In this document: positions 1 through 5,927 of the stretch, piece after piece
How positions within the stretch are numbered: position 1 is the first letter of the stretch
How the letters are laid out: every line of letters begins with the position of its first letter
Source of the DNA: an uncultured Spirochaetia bacterium
GTDB taxonomy: Bacteria > Spirochaetota > UBA4802 > JAGODF01
Assembly: GCA_937967705.1 (NCBI GenBank)
Contig: CALCJG010000466.1
Coordinates: 1 to 8,496 of the forward strand
DNA length: 8,496 nt
Reading direction: 5' to 3'
Notes under the pieces: model-generated
The model's input: only the letters and a program-made list of their open reading frames with translations
The model's database searches: none
What the model was told of the DNA's origin: nothing
Program-made: the position numbers and the translations under genes

Positions 1-276
1 CTTCAGAATTACAAAGGCAGGTCTTTTAAAAGAAAACTGGATAGCCAGAGGTATGAGCGAATGTTGAAGAGACTCAACAGGCTGAATATCTGGAATATTG
101 AAGACCGCTATCCTGCGAACAGTCCCAACGGTTATTATCAGGTGGAGGTGATGTCCGGAAAGTACGCCAAAAAATTCCGCGTTGAGGCGGGGCCTGTGCT
201 TTCAGGAAGCCTGTCACGCTACAGGGAGATCATCCGGCTGATTGTCAACACTGTCTCTCTCGAGATGCGGGATTGA
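1..276 (+). CDS. C-terminal end of an unrecognised protein, cut by the window edge
   Basis: The frame is open from the first base to a TGA at 274-276, giving 91 visible residues. An ATG lies at 61, but the codons before it (reading LQNYKGRSFKRKLDSQRYER) have the same charged, helical character and no clear ribosome site precedes 61. I therefore read this as the tail of a longer gene, not a 71-residue protein. The visible part has a basic helical stretch, then a YYQVEV...KKFRVEAG segment that looks like paired beta strands, then a final helix (RYREIIRLIVNTVSLEMRD). I do not recognise the family. There are no cysteines, membrane segments or catalytic motifs in view. Its TGA is immediately followed by the stop of the convergent gene at 277, so there is no room for a terminator between them. 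The coding call is reasonably sure; the function is unknown. Confidence 0.6.
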   Translation, partial: LQNYKGRSFKRKLDSQRYERMLKRLNRLNIWNIEDRYPANSPNGYYQVEVMSGKYAKKFRVEAGPVLSGSLSRYREIIRLIVNTVSLEMRD

Positions 277-717
277 TCAGTCGAGGTTTTCGCAGTCCTG
301 ACCGTTCTTGTCTAAAAGCTCCTGAGTGTTTATGGAAAAGCACAGATAATTCATATCATCGATGGGAACGAAAATGACCGTCTTGTCCATCCCTTCGAGA
401 AACTGCCGGATGCATCCCTCTTTCCTGCTTGTGATCTTCTTAACCAGGGGTGTTTCGAAGAAGGAGAGACCGATCAGGGCTTCCTGGGGATGATAGATGA
501 TCCTCCCGGTATTGCTTAGGATGTAGTAGTAACCGGTTTTACCCAGGCGCTGATCTTTCAATCGGGGTATGTCACGGCTGTTTTTTGCCAGGAACTCTGC
601 TTTTTTCTTCATATCAGAGCGGATGGCTCTGCTTTCCATGCGGGGTGTGCTGCTGCAGGAAATCAAGAAAAGAGATAAAGTTATTAATGTTCCGATATGA
701 TTTCTCATGCAGTCCAT
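277..717 (-). CDS. Lipoprotein with a Cache-like sensor segment
   Basis: A 146-residue protein with a type II signal peptide: hydrophobic residues 8-20, then the lipobox LISC with Cys21 as the likely lipidated residue. Residues 57-103 (beginning RLGKTGYYYILSNTGRIIYH, then P, LIG, a F-x-x-T-P-L-V-K run and EG) match the usual signature of Cache sensor domains in chemoreceptors and sensor kinases: G-K-T-G-Y, then N-x-G-R, H-P and L-I-G. Later VIFVPI and YLCFSI resemble the closing strands. Unlike typical Cache proteins it has no transmembrane helix, HAMP or output domain, so it may bind a ligand outside the cytoplasmic membrane and present it to a partner, or have lost signalling. The start is uncertain: ATG at 717, or a second ATG at 708 that keeps the whole signal peptide. 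Neither has a strong ribosome site. The domain call is from memory of the motif, not a search. Confidence 0.72.
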   Translation of the reverse strand: MDCMRNHIGTLITLSLFLISCSSTPRMESRAIRSDMKKKAEFLAKNSRDIPRLKDQRLGKTGYYYILSNTGRIIYHPQEALIGLSFFETPLVKKITSRKEGCIRQFLEGMDKTVIFVPIDDMNYLCFSINTQELLDKNGQDCENLD

Positions 718-723
718 AACTGA

Positions 724-752
724 TTTATACCCGGCCCAGGTTTCGATGTCTT
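724..752 (-). promoter_or_regulatory. Weak candidate promoter for the Cache-like lipoprotein gene
   Basis: On the minus strand, AAGACA (747-752, four of six matches to TTGACA) and TATAAA (724-729, five of six matches to TATAAT) are separated by 17 bases. Transcription would begin only a few bases before the ATG at 717, which would favour the ATG at 708 or a nearly leaderless message. The -35 box is poor, so this is tentative. Confidence 0.25.
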
Positions 753-894
753 GTAAGAAGGCGAGCCTGATCTTAATACTGTTCCGGCTGTTTTGGCAGA
801 TGGTATGCCGAGGATGGCTGCGTTAAGAAGCCTGGTCCACTGCGATCCCCTCCAAAAAAAATGCCCATATACAATAAATAATAATAAATATATA

Positions 895-922
895 TTGACA
901 ATTAAAAAATTACTTGTAATAT
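895..922 (+). promoter_or_regulatory. Promoter of the OmpL47-like gene
   Basis: A perfect TTGACA (895-900) is followed after 16 bases by TAATAT (917-922). Reading AATATT (918-923) as the -10 box gives 17 bases with an upstream TG. Directly before the -35 box lies an unbroken run of A/T from about 868 to 894 with ATAAATA-like units, resembling an UP element. The predicted start near 929 leaves a leader of about 70 bases. The stretch between the minus-strand gene and this AT run (718-865) shows no gene. Confidence 0.65.
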
Positions 923-999
923 TAGGTTTTTATTGCTTCATTATCAAGATTTCTCATTATTTATCACTGAATGGCAAAGAGTAAATATGGAGGTTATTT

Positions 1000-2079
1000 A
1001 TGTTTAAAAGACTGATGCTGATAATGCTATGTCTTTCCGTAGCAATTTTATTTTCTTCTACTACTTTCTCCCAGGACAAACCCACTCCGGCCGATGAAAA
1101 GAAAGTGGAGGATAAAGCAGCGGATGTTAAAAAAGAGCCCGCTCCGGACGCCAAGAAAGAAGCTGAAGCGGAAAAGTTGAAAGGGACCACCATCGAGGCC
1201 AAAACCTATGTTGATGGCGCCAACGTATATGTCAATTCTAAGGTTAAGTTTAAACTGACGACCAAGGATAATTTTCTGAAAGACAGAATTGAATATAAAA
1301 TCGATAACGGTGAAGTCAAAAAATACGATGCTCCCTTTACCCTTCCTGATGAGGGAACTCGAGTGATCACCTATTACGGTGTGGATTCGATCGGGAACAA
1401 GGAAAATCCCAAGCTCTACAAGGTCATCGTGGACAATACTCCCCCAGTTATCTATGTAACGACTGATAAACCTGTTCTGAAAAAGGGTGACAAGGTTTAC
1501 ATCTCCAAGGACATGAAATTCAAAGTGGACACCGTTGATGAGCTTTCAGGAGTGAACAAAGTGGAATATTCCCTGGACGGCAAGCTCTACAGGGAATACA
1601 AGGCTCCCTTCAATATTCCTACAGACAGCGGTGAAATAAACCTGAAGATCAGGGCCGTTGATAATGTTACCAATGTCAGTGAAAAATACGCTCTTAAGAT
1701 GTATGATGAGACCGGCAAGGAAACAGAGATGGCGTTGGATGGTTTGAAACCCGTATCGGACAATGTTGCCCCTGTTGTTGAGATCAAATCCAGCAAGGAG
1801 CTGATCAAGAAATCCGGTAAAACCGTAGCTTCCAGCGATATCAAGTATTCTATTACCGCGACGGATGCTGATTCCGGTATCGCACAGGTTCTGGTAAGGA
1901 TTGATGAGAAAGGCGATTATATTCCTTACACCAAGGAAATACAGTTCCTGACAAACGGTGAGCATGTCATTGAGGCCAAGGCTGTTGATAAAGTCGGCAA
2001 TGTTTCTCCGGTTGTAGTCCTGACGGTTTTTGTAGATGTAATTCCTCCGGAAAGTATGATCGAAATGGTGGAAGAATAA
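1000..2079 (+). CDS. Exported protein with three OmpL47-type Ig-like repeats
   Basis: A 359-residue protein preceded by GGAGG (989-993), six bases before the ATG, so the start is secure. Residues 1-24 form a signal peptide with likely signal peptidase I cleavage after TFS. Residues 25-62 are a Lys/Glu/Ala/Pro-rich, probably disordered linker. Three repeats of about 90-110 residues follow (roughly 63-149, 150-258, 259-350). Each has the pattern Y-x-(I/L)-D-G, then Y-x-x-P/K, a G-x-x-x-I turn, A/G-V-D-x-x-G-N, and a closing V-D-x-x-P-P or D-N-V-A-P. This is the pattern of OmpL47-type domains, first named from a Leptospira surface protein. Such domains suggest an envelope or surface-exposed adhesive or structural role; a binding partner cannot be read from sequence. 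It has its own promoter and terminator, and the strong signals suggest high expression. Confidence 0.85.
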   Translation: MFKRLMLIMLCLSVAILFSSTTFSQDKPTPADEKKVEDKAADVKKEPAPDAKKEAEAEKLKGTTIEAKTYVDGANVYVNSKVKFKLTTKDNFLKDRIEYKIDNGEVKKYDAPFTLPDEGTRVITYYGVDSIGNKENPKLYKVIVDNTPPVIYVTTDKPVLKKGDKVYISKDMKFKVDTVDELSGVNKVEYSLDGKLYREYKAPFNIPTDSGEINLKIRAVDNVTNVSEKYALKMYDETGKETEMALDGLKPVSDNVAPVVEIKSSKELIKKSGKTVASSDIKYSITATDADSGIAQVLVRIDEKGDYIPYTKEIQFLTNGEHVIEAKAVDKVGNVSPVVVLTVFVDVIPPESMIEMVEE

Positions 2080-2101
2080 TCAGGGTTGTCCCTGTAAGTA
2101 T

Positions 2102-2134
2102 AAAAAGCGGTATGCTAGCATACCGCTTTTTTTT
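2102..2134. terminator. Bidirectional intrinsic terminator
   Basis: A perfect palindrome, GCGGTATGCTAGCATACCGC (2107-2126), is preceded by five A and followed by eight T. On the plus strand it is a GC-rich hairpin plus an eight-T tract, 27 bases after the stop of the OmpL47-like gene. On the minus strand the same hairpin is followed by five T, just after the TPR gene stop at 2148. It therefore serves both convergent genes. Confidence 0.95.
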
Positions 2135-2147
2135 ATATCAGGACTGT

Positions 2148-2657
2148 TCAGAAAAGGATATCCAGTTTGTCCTTCTGTTTGCGAGCGATATACTTCTCAA
2201 AATAGCGGGAGGAACGATGGTGGGATCGCATGATGTCGTAGATAACCCCGATATTGTAAAGGGCTTCTATATAGCTTTTATCCTGTTTATAAGCTTCATC
2301 GAAGGCATGAATTGCGGGAATGTATTTTTTTGAAAGCAAATAAGCCATTCCCAGATAGAAGAATCCTTTAGGATTCCTTTTATCGAGGACCGTAGATTTT
2401 TTTAAATGTTTCACGGCATCTTCCAGTCGTCCCTGCTTGTAAAGATAACATTTACCCAGACCGTAGTGTCCCAATGCGTAGTAGGGGCTGATACGGACAG
2501 CCTCCAGGAATTTACTTATAGCTTCGTCAATCTGCCCATTGAGGGCCTGTTTGGCTCCTTCACGATAGAGGGCGGAAGAGCTTTTTGCCGAATGGAGGGG
2601 AAGCTCGGTGGCGGTAAGGATGAGGAAGAATGTTAACAGGATTGCTCCGTTTTTCAT
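2148..2657 (-). CDS. Secreted tetratricopeptide repeat protein
   Basis: A 169-residue protein with an N-terminal signal peptide (hydrophobic residues 5-17, likely cleavage after LHSA at 24). Four tandem TPR units follow: about 28-61, 62-96, 97-130 and 131-161. They show the family spacing of small and aromatic residues (for example GHYGLGKCYLYKQGRLEDAV and ALYNIGVIY). The second unit is one residue longer than the canonical 34. TPR folds bind peptides or proteins, so a periplasmic scaffold role is likely, but the partner is unknown. The ATG is preceded by AGAGGG five bases upstream. It starts 18 bases after the stop of the upstream membrane protein gene, so the two are very probably co-transcribed, and it ends at the shared terminator at 2102-2134. 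Confidence 0.88.
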   Translation of the reverse strand: MKNGAILLTFFLILTATELPLHSAKSSSALYREGAKQALNGQIDEAISKFLEAVRISPYYALGHYGLGKCYLYKQGRLEDAVKHLKKSTVLDKRNPKGFFYLGMAYLLSKKYIPAIHAFDEAYKQDKSYIEALYNIGVIYDIMRSHHRSSRYFEKYIARKQKDKLDILF

Positions 2658-2675
2658 GAAAACCCTCTGGAAAGG

Positions 2676-3119
2676 TTATTTTGCCCCTGGTACCATCTCC
2701 TTGAGTTTTTGAAATAGAAAGGAATCTATTCCTTTGTTATAAAAAACATATATCAGGAAAAAAATCCAGAGTATAAGTGTCAGAATGCAGAGGAATTTCA
2801 GGAGCTTTTCCGCACCCATATCATTGGCCTTGTAAAAAATCAGGATGAGCGATACAGGCCAGAAAAAGAATAGATTTACAAAAACCAGCGAGAGTATTTC
2901 CTTGAGGAAATGAATGATGGTATTATACCAGTCCGCCATGAAGGCGTTATAACCCGCGTTGATTTCGGTAAAGAAAAACCAGATGTAGAATAGATAAATG
3001 AGAGTGGCAATGATTTTCCAAAAAGGTTCGATTCTCGGCCGGAACCACAGGAATACCAGGCTGAAGCCCCAGAGGCAGATGAAGAGAAAGATCGATTTTA
3101 TGATAATGGCTTTTTCCAT
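2676..3119 (-). CDS. Small four-helix membrane protein, family not recognised
   Basis: A 147-residue, strongly hydrophobic protein with four predicted transmembrane helices at about 5-26, 34-51, 73-96 and 106-127. It has short loops and a basic C-terminal tail (FLFQKLKEMVPGAK). Aromatic residues are abundant (FWK, YIWFFF, FFFWP). No catalytic motif or known family signature is apparent. It is the first gene of an operon with the secreted TPR protein 18 bases downstream, so the pair may work together at the membrane. The ribosome site before the ATG at 3119 is weak (only AAG-containing sequence), and I see no clear minus-strand promoter in 3120-3200. Hydrophobicity, length and operon position support a real gene; the function is unknown. 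Confidence 0.78.
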   Translation of the reverse strand: MEKAIIIKSIFLFICLWGFSLVFLWFRPRIEPFWKIIATLIYLFYIWFFFTEINAGYNAFMADWYNTIIHFLKEILSLVFVNLFFFWPVSLILIFYKANDMGAEKLLKFLCILTLILWIFFLIYVFYNKGIDSFLFQKLKEMVPGAK

Positions 3120-3169
3120 GCTTGATCGCTTTATGAGAATTTACTCAATTTTTTATTTGCCAGAAGGGA

Positions 3170-3197
3170 TTGTTTCTAACAATATCCTGTATATACT
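3170..3197 (+). promoter_or_regulatory. Candidate promoter for the 3292 lipoprotein gene with overlapping palindrome
   Basis: TTGTTT (3170-3175) and TATACT (3192-3197) are separated by 16 bases. The -10 box is good and the -35 is weak. The -35 lies inside a short perfect palindrome, ATTGTT-tct-AACAAT (3169-3183), which could be an operator. This lies in the 172-base divergent region between the membrane protein gene and the lipoprotein gene, and the leader would be about 90 bases. Confidence 0.35.
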
Positions 3198-3291
3198 ATT
3201 TTCGGTTGAAATCCCCGTTATTATTCCCATTTTTTCGAAAAACCGGTGATGATCAACTCGCAGATCTGTATTTAGGAAAAAGGATATAGGA

Positions 3292-3741
3292 ATGATACTC
3301 TGGAACAGAATGATGTCAGTGGCTCTGACCCTTATGGGCCTCTCATCGTTTTTTATGGGATGTAAGACCTCCATCCGCTGGCAGGATTGCCGATATGAGA
3401 TTGACGTGCCGGAGGAATACAGGACCCGTGTCGACAGGAAGAGAATCGAGTCATCCCTGGCTCGCTACCTGGTCGGCTCGTCAAATGATGTGAAATATAC
3501 CGCATTCATATCCATTTACCGTTATTCTTCGGGAAAGGAGATTTACCGGCTTTCTGAATCGTCAAGTGAGGAGATTGGTGTGGAATCCCAGAAGGGTTAT
3601 GCCGAGGCAATGGTAAAAATCAGGGATGGGAAACATACAGTTAAAATCATCTTTGCCCGGGGCAGCGGTAAATCAAGGGATGAGATTGTTGAAAATTTAG
3701 TCAGAGATATTCTCGCCAGGCTGGGCAGAGAGTTCCCCTGA
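3292..3741 (+). CDS. Predicted small lipoprotein, unknown function
   Basis: A 149-residue protein. The N-terminus has a hydrophobic segment (10-22) ending FFMGC, so Cys24 is the likely lipidated residue, though Phe at -3 is not the most common lipobox. Start codons at residues 1, 7 and 8 are possible; the first, at 3292, has AAAAGGA eight bases upstream and is preferred. The mature part is mixed alpha/beta: VKYTAFISIYRYSSG looks like a strand, a serine-rich acidic loop follows (89-99), then VKIRDGKHTVKIIFARG and a C-terminal helix (128-145). I do not recognise the family. Its last 45 bases overlap the 3' end of pdxA on the opposite strand. The divergent neighbours encode a membrane and a secreted protein, so an envelope setting is likely. 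Confidence 0.75.
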   Translation: MILWNRMMSVALTLMGLSSFFMGCKTSIRWQDCRYEIDVPEEYRTRVDRKRIESSLARYLVGSSNDVKYTAFISIYRYSSGKEIYRLSESSSEEIGVESQKGYAEAMVKIRDGKHTVKIIFARGSGKSRDEIVENLVRDILARLGREFP

Positions 3742-4740
3742 TCGGTATTTCAGTAGACGGAATGCAAGATCCATGGCTTCGATCATGCTCTGATGCCCGG
3801 CCTTGTTCTTCCCGGCGATATCGAAGGCTGTTCCATGATCCACAGAAGTGCGGACCAGGGATAGCCCCAGGGTCACATTTACTCCCGTATCAAAGGCGAG
3901 CATTTTAAAGGGGATCAGACCCTGATCGTGATAGGGGACAATGACGAGGCTGTACTGCTTCCATCTTTCCGGGAGGAAGAGGGTGTCCGCTGCAAAGGGG
4001 CCTTCCACTGGCAAACCGGATGAACGCGCCCGATCTATCGCTCTTCGAGTGATCCTTACATCGAAATCACCGATGGCCCCCTCATCGCCGCAGTGCGGAT
4101 CAAGGCCTGTAAGGGCGATTTTCACCTCGCCACCATCCAGGGCGTGTATCGCCTGATATCCCGTCCTGATGGTATGCAGGAGGCGGTCTTCCGTAACGGC
4201 GTTCGGCACCTGGGAGAGAGGGAGATGGGTTGTCGCCAGCAGGACCCTGTAATCCCGGGAGAACATCATCATGAAGGGATTTTTCTCGCCGATGTAATCC
4301 GCCATATACTCCGTATGGCCTGTAAAAGGCTGTCCGGATTTTTCAATGAGGCTTTTACTCACAGGTCCCGTGACAATGGCCTCAATTCCCCCCTCCTTCC
4401 AGAGATCAAGAGCCCGGTCGATGTATCGGAGGGATTCCCGGCCGGTTTCCGGATTCCCCGGTCCCGGGGGGGGCAGGGGATTGTTTCCGGGGATATCTAG
4501 AAAAAGGATGGCGGAATCCTTCTCCTTTCTCGCTAGATCCTCCCTGTCGCGGCAGATTCTGAGGGAGGGGATGCTTTTCAGGAGCTTTCCGTAATGCTTT
4601 TCAAGATGGTCGAAACGAGAGATAATGAGGGGTTGATAATCCTGGAGATTCCCATAAATAAGGGCCTTCAGTGTTACCTCAGGCCCTATTCCGGATGGAT
4701 CACCGATGGTTATGCCGAGCCGGGGTTTATGCCCTGCCAA
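3697..4740 (-). CDS. pdxA: 4-hydroxythreonine-4-phosphate dehydrogenase
   Basis: PdxA oxidises 4-phospho-hydroxy-L-threonine with NAD to a product that decarboxylates to the aminoketone used by PdxJ in pyridoxine 5'-phosphate synthesis; it is a cytoplasmic, metal-dependent dimer. The family signatures are all present: GDPSGIGPE (13-21), VTGPVSK (123-129), GHTEY (141-145), TTHLPL (170-175), DPHCGDEG (214-221), YHDQG (270-274) and RTSVDHGTAFDIAG (297-310). Metal-binding histidines are expected at 172, 216 and 271. At 347 residues it is somewhat longer than the E. coli enzyme (329), with a polar C-terminal tail that overlaps the convergent lipoprotein gene. The start is a TTG (4738-4740) with CGAGG six bases upstream; no in-frame ATG or GTG lies nearby. 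It overlaps the bactofilin stop by 14 bases, so translation is probably coupled. A run of eight C on the coding strand lies within the Pro/Gly loop near residues 89-94. Confidence 0.96.
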   Translation of the reverse strand: MAGHKPRLGITIGDPSGIGPEVTLKALIYGNLQDYQPLIISRFDHLEKHYGKLLKSIPSLRICRDREDLARKEKDSAILFLDIPGNNPLPPPGPGNPETGRESLRYIDRALDLWKEGGIEAIVTGPVSKSLIEKSGQPFTGHTEYMADYIGEKNPFMMMFSRDYRVLLATTHLPLSQVPNAVTEDRLLHTIRTGYQAIHALDGGEVKIALTGLDPHCGDEGAIGDFDVRITRRAIDRARSSGLPVEGPFAADTLFLPERWKQYSLVIVPYHDQGLIPFKMLAFDTGVNVTLGLSLVRTSVDHGTAFDIAGKNKAGHQSMIEAMDLAFRLLKYRSGELSAQPGENISD

Positions 4741-5152
4741 GAAATTCCTCGGGAATGATGCGGTTCTTCTGATAATCCGCCTCCAGCAACTCCTTTGCGG
4801 AGGATTTGAGATCGTTAGCTATCGTGCAGCGGCCTTCGAGGATGACACCGTTTTGAATGATCAGCTCGGGCGTTTTGATGTCTCCCAGTATTTTGGCAGT
4901 AGGCATGAGCAGAACGCGGTTGGAGGCGTTGATGTTCCCGATCACAAGGCCTTCCACGATCACCGAAACGGCGTTGATGTTTGTCATGATCTTGCCAGAG
5001 GGACCGATATAGAGCTGGTCTGCCTGGAGATATTTGCCCTCAAACCGGCCGTCGATGCGAAGTGATCCGTTGATGAGGAATTTTCCCGTAAAATAGGAGT
5101 TTTCTCCTATGACGTTGTTGGCAATATCACCGCCGCTCTTTGTTATGGCCAT
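4727..5152 (-). CDS. Bactofilin family polymer-forming protein
   Basis: A 141-residue protein matching bactofilins, cytoskeletal proteins that self-assemble without nucleotide into beta-helical filaments, usually at the inner face of the membrane. The core (about 13-108) has the regular strand-turn pattern of the right-handed beta helix: NVIGENSYFTGKF, then INGSLRIDGRFEGK, YIGPSGKI, VSVIVEGLVIGNI, RVLLMPTAKILGDI and LIIQNGVILEG. A charged, helical C-terminal tail follows (112-141). In other bacteria, including Leptospira, bactofilins influence cell shape, often with M23 peptidases. It is the first gene of a two-gene operon with pdxA, whose TTG start overlaps its stop by 14 bases. The ATG at 5152 has only a weak ribosome site (GGGTG at nine bases), but a good promoter lies just upstream. 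Confidence 0.93.
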   Translation of the reverse strand: MAITKSGGDIANNVIGENSYFTGKFLINGSLRIDGRFEGKYLQADQLYIGPSGKIMTNINAVSVIVEGLVIGNINASNRVLLMPTAKILGDIKTPELIIQNGVILEGRCTIANDLKSSAKELLEADYQKNRIIPEEFLGRA

Positions 5153-5187
5153 AATTGAACACCCGTTTTTGATTAAAAATTTTACAT

Positions 5188-5216
5188 ATTATCCCGGCCC
5201 GATCCGGAAATGTCAA
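5188..5216 (-). promoter_or_regulatory. Promoter of the bactofilin-pdxA operon
   Basis: On the minus strand a perfect TTGACA (5211-5216) is followed after 17 bases by GATAAT (5188-5193, five of six matches). The spacer is GC-rich. The predicted start near 5181 gives a leader of about 30 bases to the bactofilin ATG. Confidence 0.75.
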
Positions 5217-5291
5217 TAGTAAATATAGAGAGCAGCTTATTTTTTACTGTTGAAAGGAAGATAAAATCTGGCGGATTAGGGTAAAATATTA

Positions 5292-5320
5292 TTGACTTAC
5301 ATTGTAGTTGACACTATAAA
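5292..5320 (+). promoter_or_regulatory. Upstream promoter (P1) of the STAS gene
   Basis: TTGACT (5292-5297) and TATAAA (5315-5320) are 17 bases apart, each with five of six consensus matches. Transcription would start near 5327. The leader to the ATG at 5399 would be about 70 bases. It overlaps a second promoter on the same strand. Confidence 0.65.
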
Positions 5321-5337
5321 TAGTTGCCAGGTAATAT
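5308..5337 (+). promoter_or_regulatory. Downstream overlapping promoter (P2) of the STAS gene
   Basis: A perfect TTGACA (5308-5313) and TAATAT (5332-5337) are 18 bases apart. The -10 box of P1 (5315-5320) sits inside the P2 spacer, so the two cannot be occupied at once. TAGTTG-x-CA occurs twice, at 5305-5313 and 5321-5329, on either side of the P1 -10 box. The whole promoter block is flanked by the 9-base inverted repeat AAAATATTA / TAATATTTT (5283-5291 and 5332-5340). Confidence 0.5.
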
Positions 5338-5398
5338 TTTCGAGTTTCAACCTGCTGAACCATTGACGTGTTTAAATCTTATTCGTGTGGAGTCGAAA

Positions 5399-5728
5399 AT
5401 GTTTGATATATCCGAACAGAACGACGGCGTTTTCATAGTGAAAATGAATATGTCCGAAGTTCACACTCTGGACGTGCCCGAATTGAAGGAAAAGTTGCAG
5501 CAGACCATCATCAACAAGGGCATAAAGAAAATGGTTCTGGATCTCTCCAACGTTAAAATGATCACGAGTTCAGGAATTGGTATATTTCTGAATATCAACC
5601 AGAGTCTGAAAAACGGTCTCAGGCTTGCATCGCCCAATCAGGAGGTTCAGAAGGTGCTGGAGCTTACCAAAGTCACCTCCGTTATCAAGGTTTTTGATAC
5701 AGTCGATGCAGCCCTGAAAAGCTATTAA
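5399..5728 (+). CDS. STAS-domain protein, anti-sigma factor antagonist type
   Basis: A 109-residue protein consisting of a single STAS domain, the fold of SpoIIAA and RsbV, which in partner-switching systems release a sigma factor or other target by binding an anti-sigma kinase. Residues 11-18 (VFIVKMNM), 44-51 (KMVLDLSN) and 72-79 (NGLRLASP) are the expected strands, and VIKVFDTVDAAL (95-106) is the conserved end. The phospho-acceptor loop reads KMITSSGIGIF (53-63). Ser57 aligns with the phosphorylated serine of SpoIIAA/RsbV, but the usual preceding Asp is Thr56. The ATG at 5399 has GGAG six bases upstream. An in-frame TTG at 5324 was rejected because it lies inside the promoters and adds 25 residues unlike STAS. 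No kinase, phosphatase or sigma gene lies in view, so its partner is elsewhere. Confidence 0.92.
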   Translation: MFDISEQNDGVFIVKMNMSEVHTLDVPELKEKLQQTIINKGIKKMVLDLSNVKMITSSGIGIFLNINQSLKNGLRLASPNQEVQKVLELTKVTSVIKVFDTVDAALKSY

Positions 5729-5927
5729 AAGAAAAGAACCGAATTACCCCTTTCCCTCGATCAGCCGATCAATCCCCGGGTGAGTAATTATAATTTTATG
5801 GTTTAAACAGGATGCTATCCAATCCGGGTATTCTCCTGCTGCTTCGATCAGTGCAGACATAATCAGCTACTGTTTGTGTTCCTCGGAGAGCAAAGGTCCC
5901 GTAGGCCGGTTTTTTTCAGGTGATGGT

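Noticed and set aside
868..894. A/T-rich ATAAATA-like units as an origin or binding-site array
   Set aside because: The units are irregular and short, and their position directly before a perfect -35 box fits a promoter upstream element better.
793..984. Plus-strand 63-codon open frame before the OmpL47-like gene
   Set aside because: It runs through the A/T-rich promoter, has no ribosome site, and its product is dominated by residues forced by AT-rich codons.
1546..1965. Long antisense open frame inside the OmpL47-like gene
   Set aside because: It is a shadow of a well-supported gene on the other strand, with no start signals of its own.
3153..3374. Minus-strand 73-codon open frame across the divergent promoter region
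   Set aside because: It is antisense to the start of the 3292 lipoprotein gene and the promoter, with no ribosome site or recognisable sequence.
5324..5398. N-terminal extension of the STAS protein from TTG at 5324
   Set aside because: The extra 25 residues lie in the promoter and leader, do not resemble STAS, and the ATG at 5399 has a proper GGAG.
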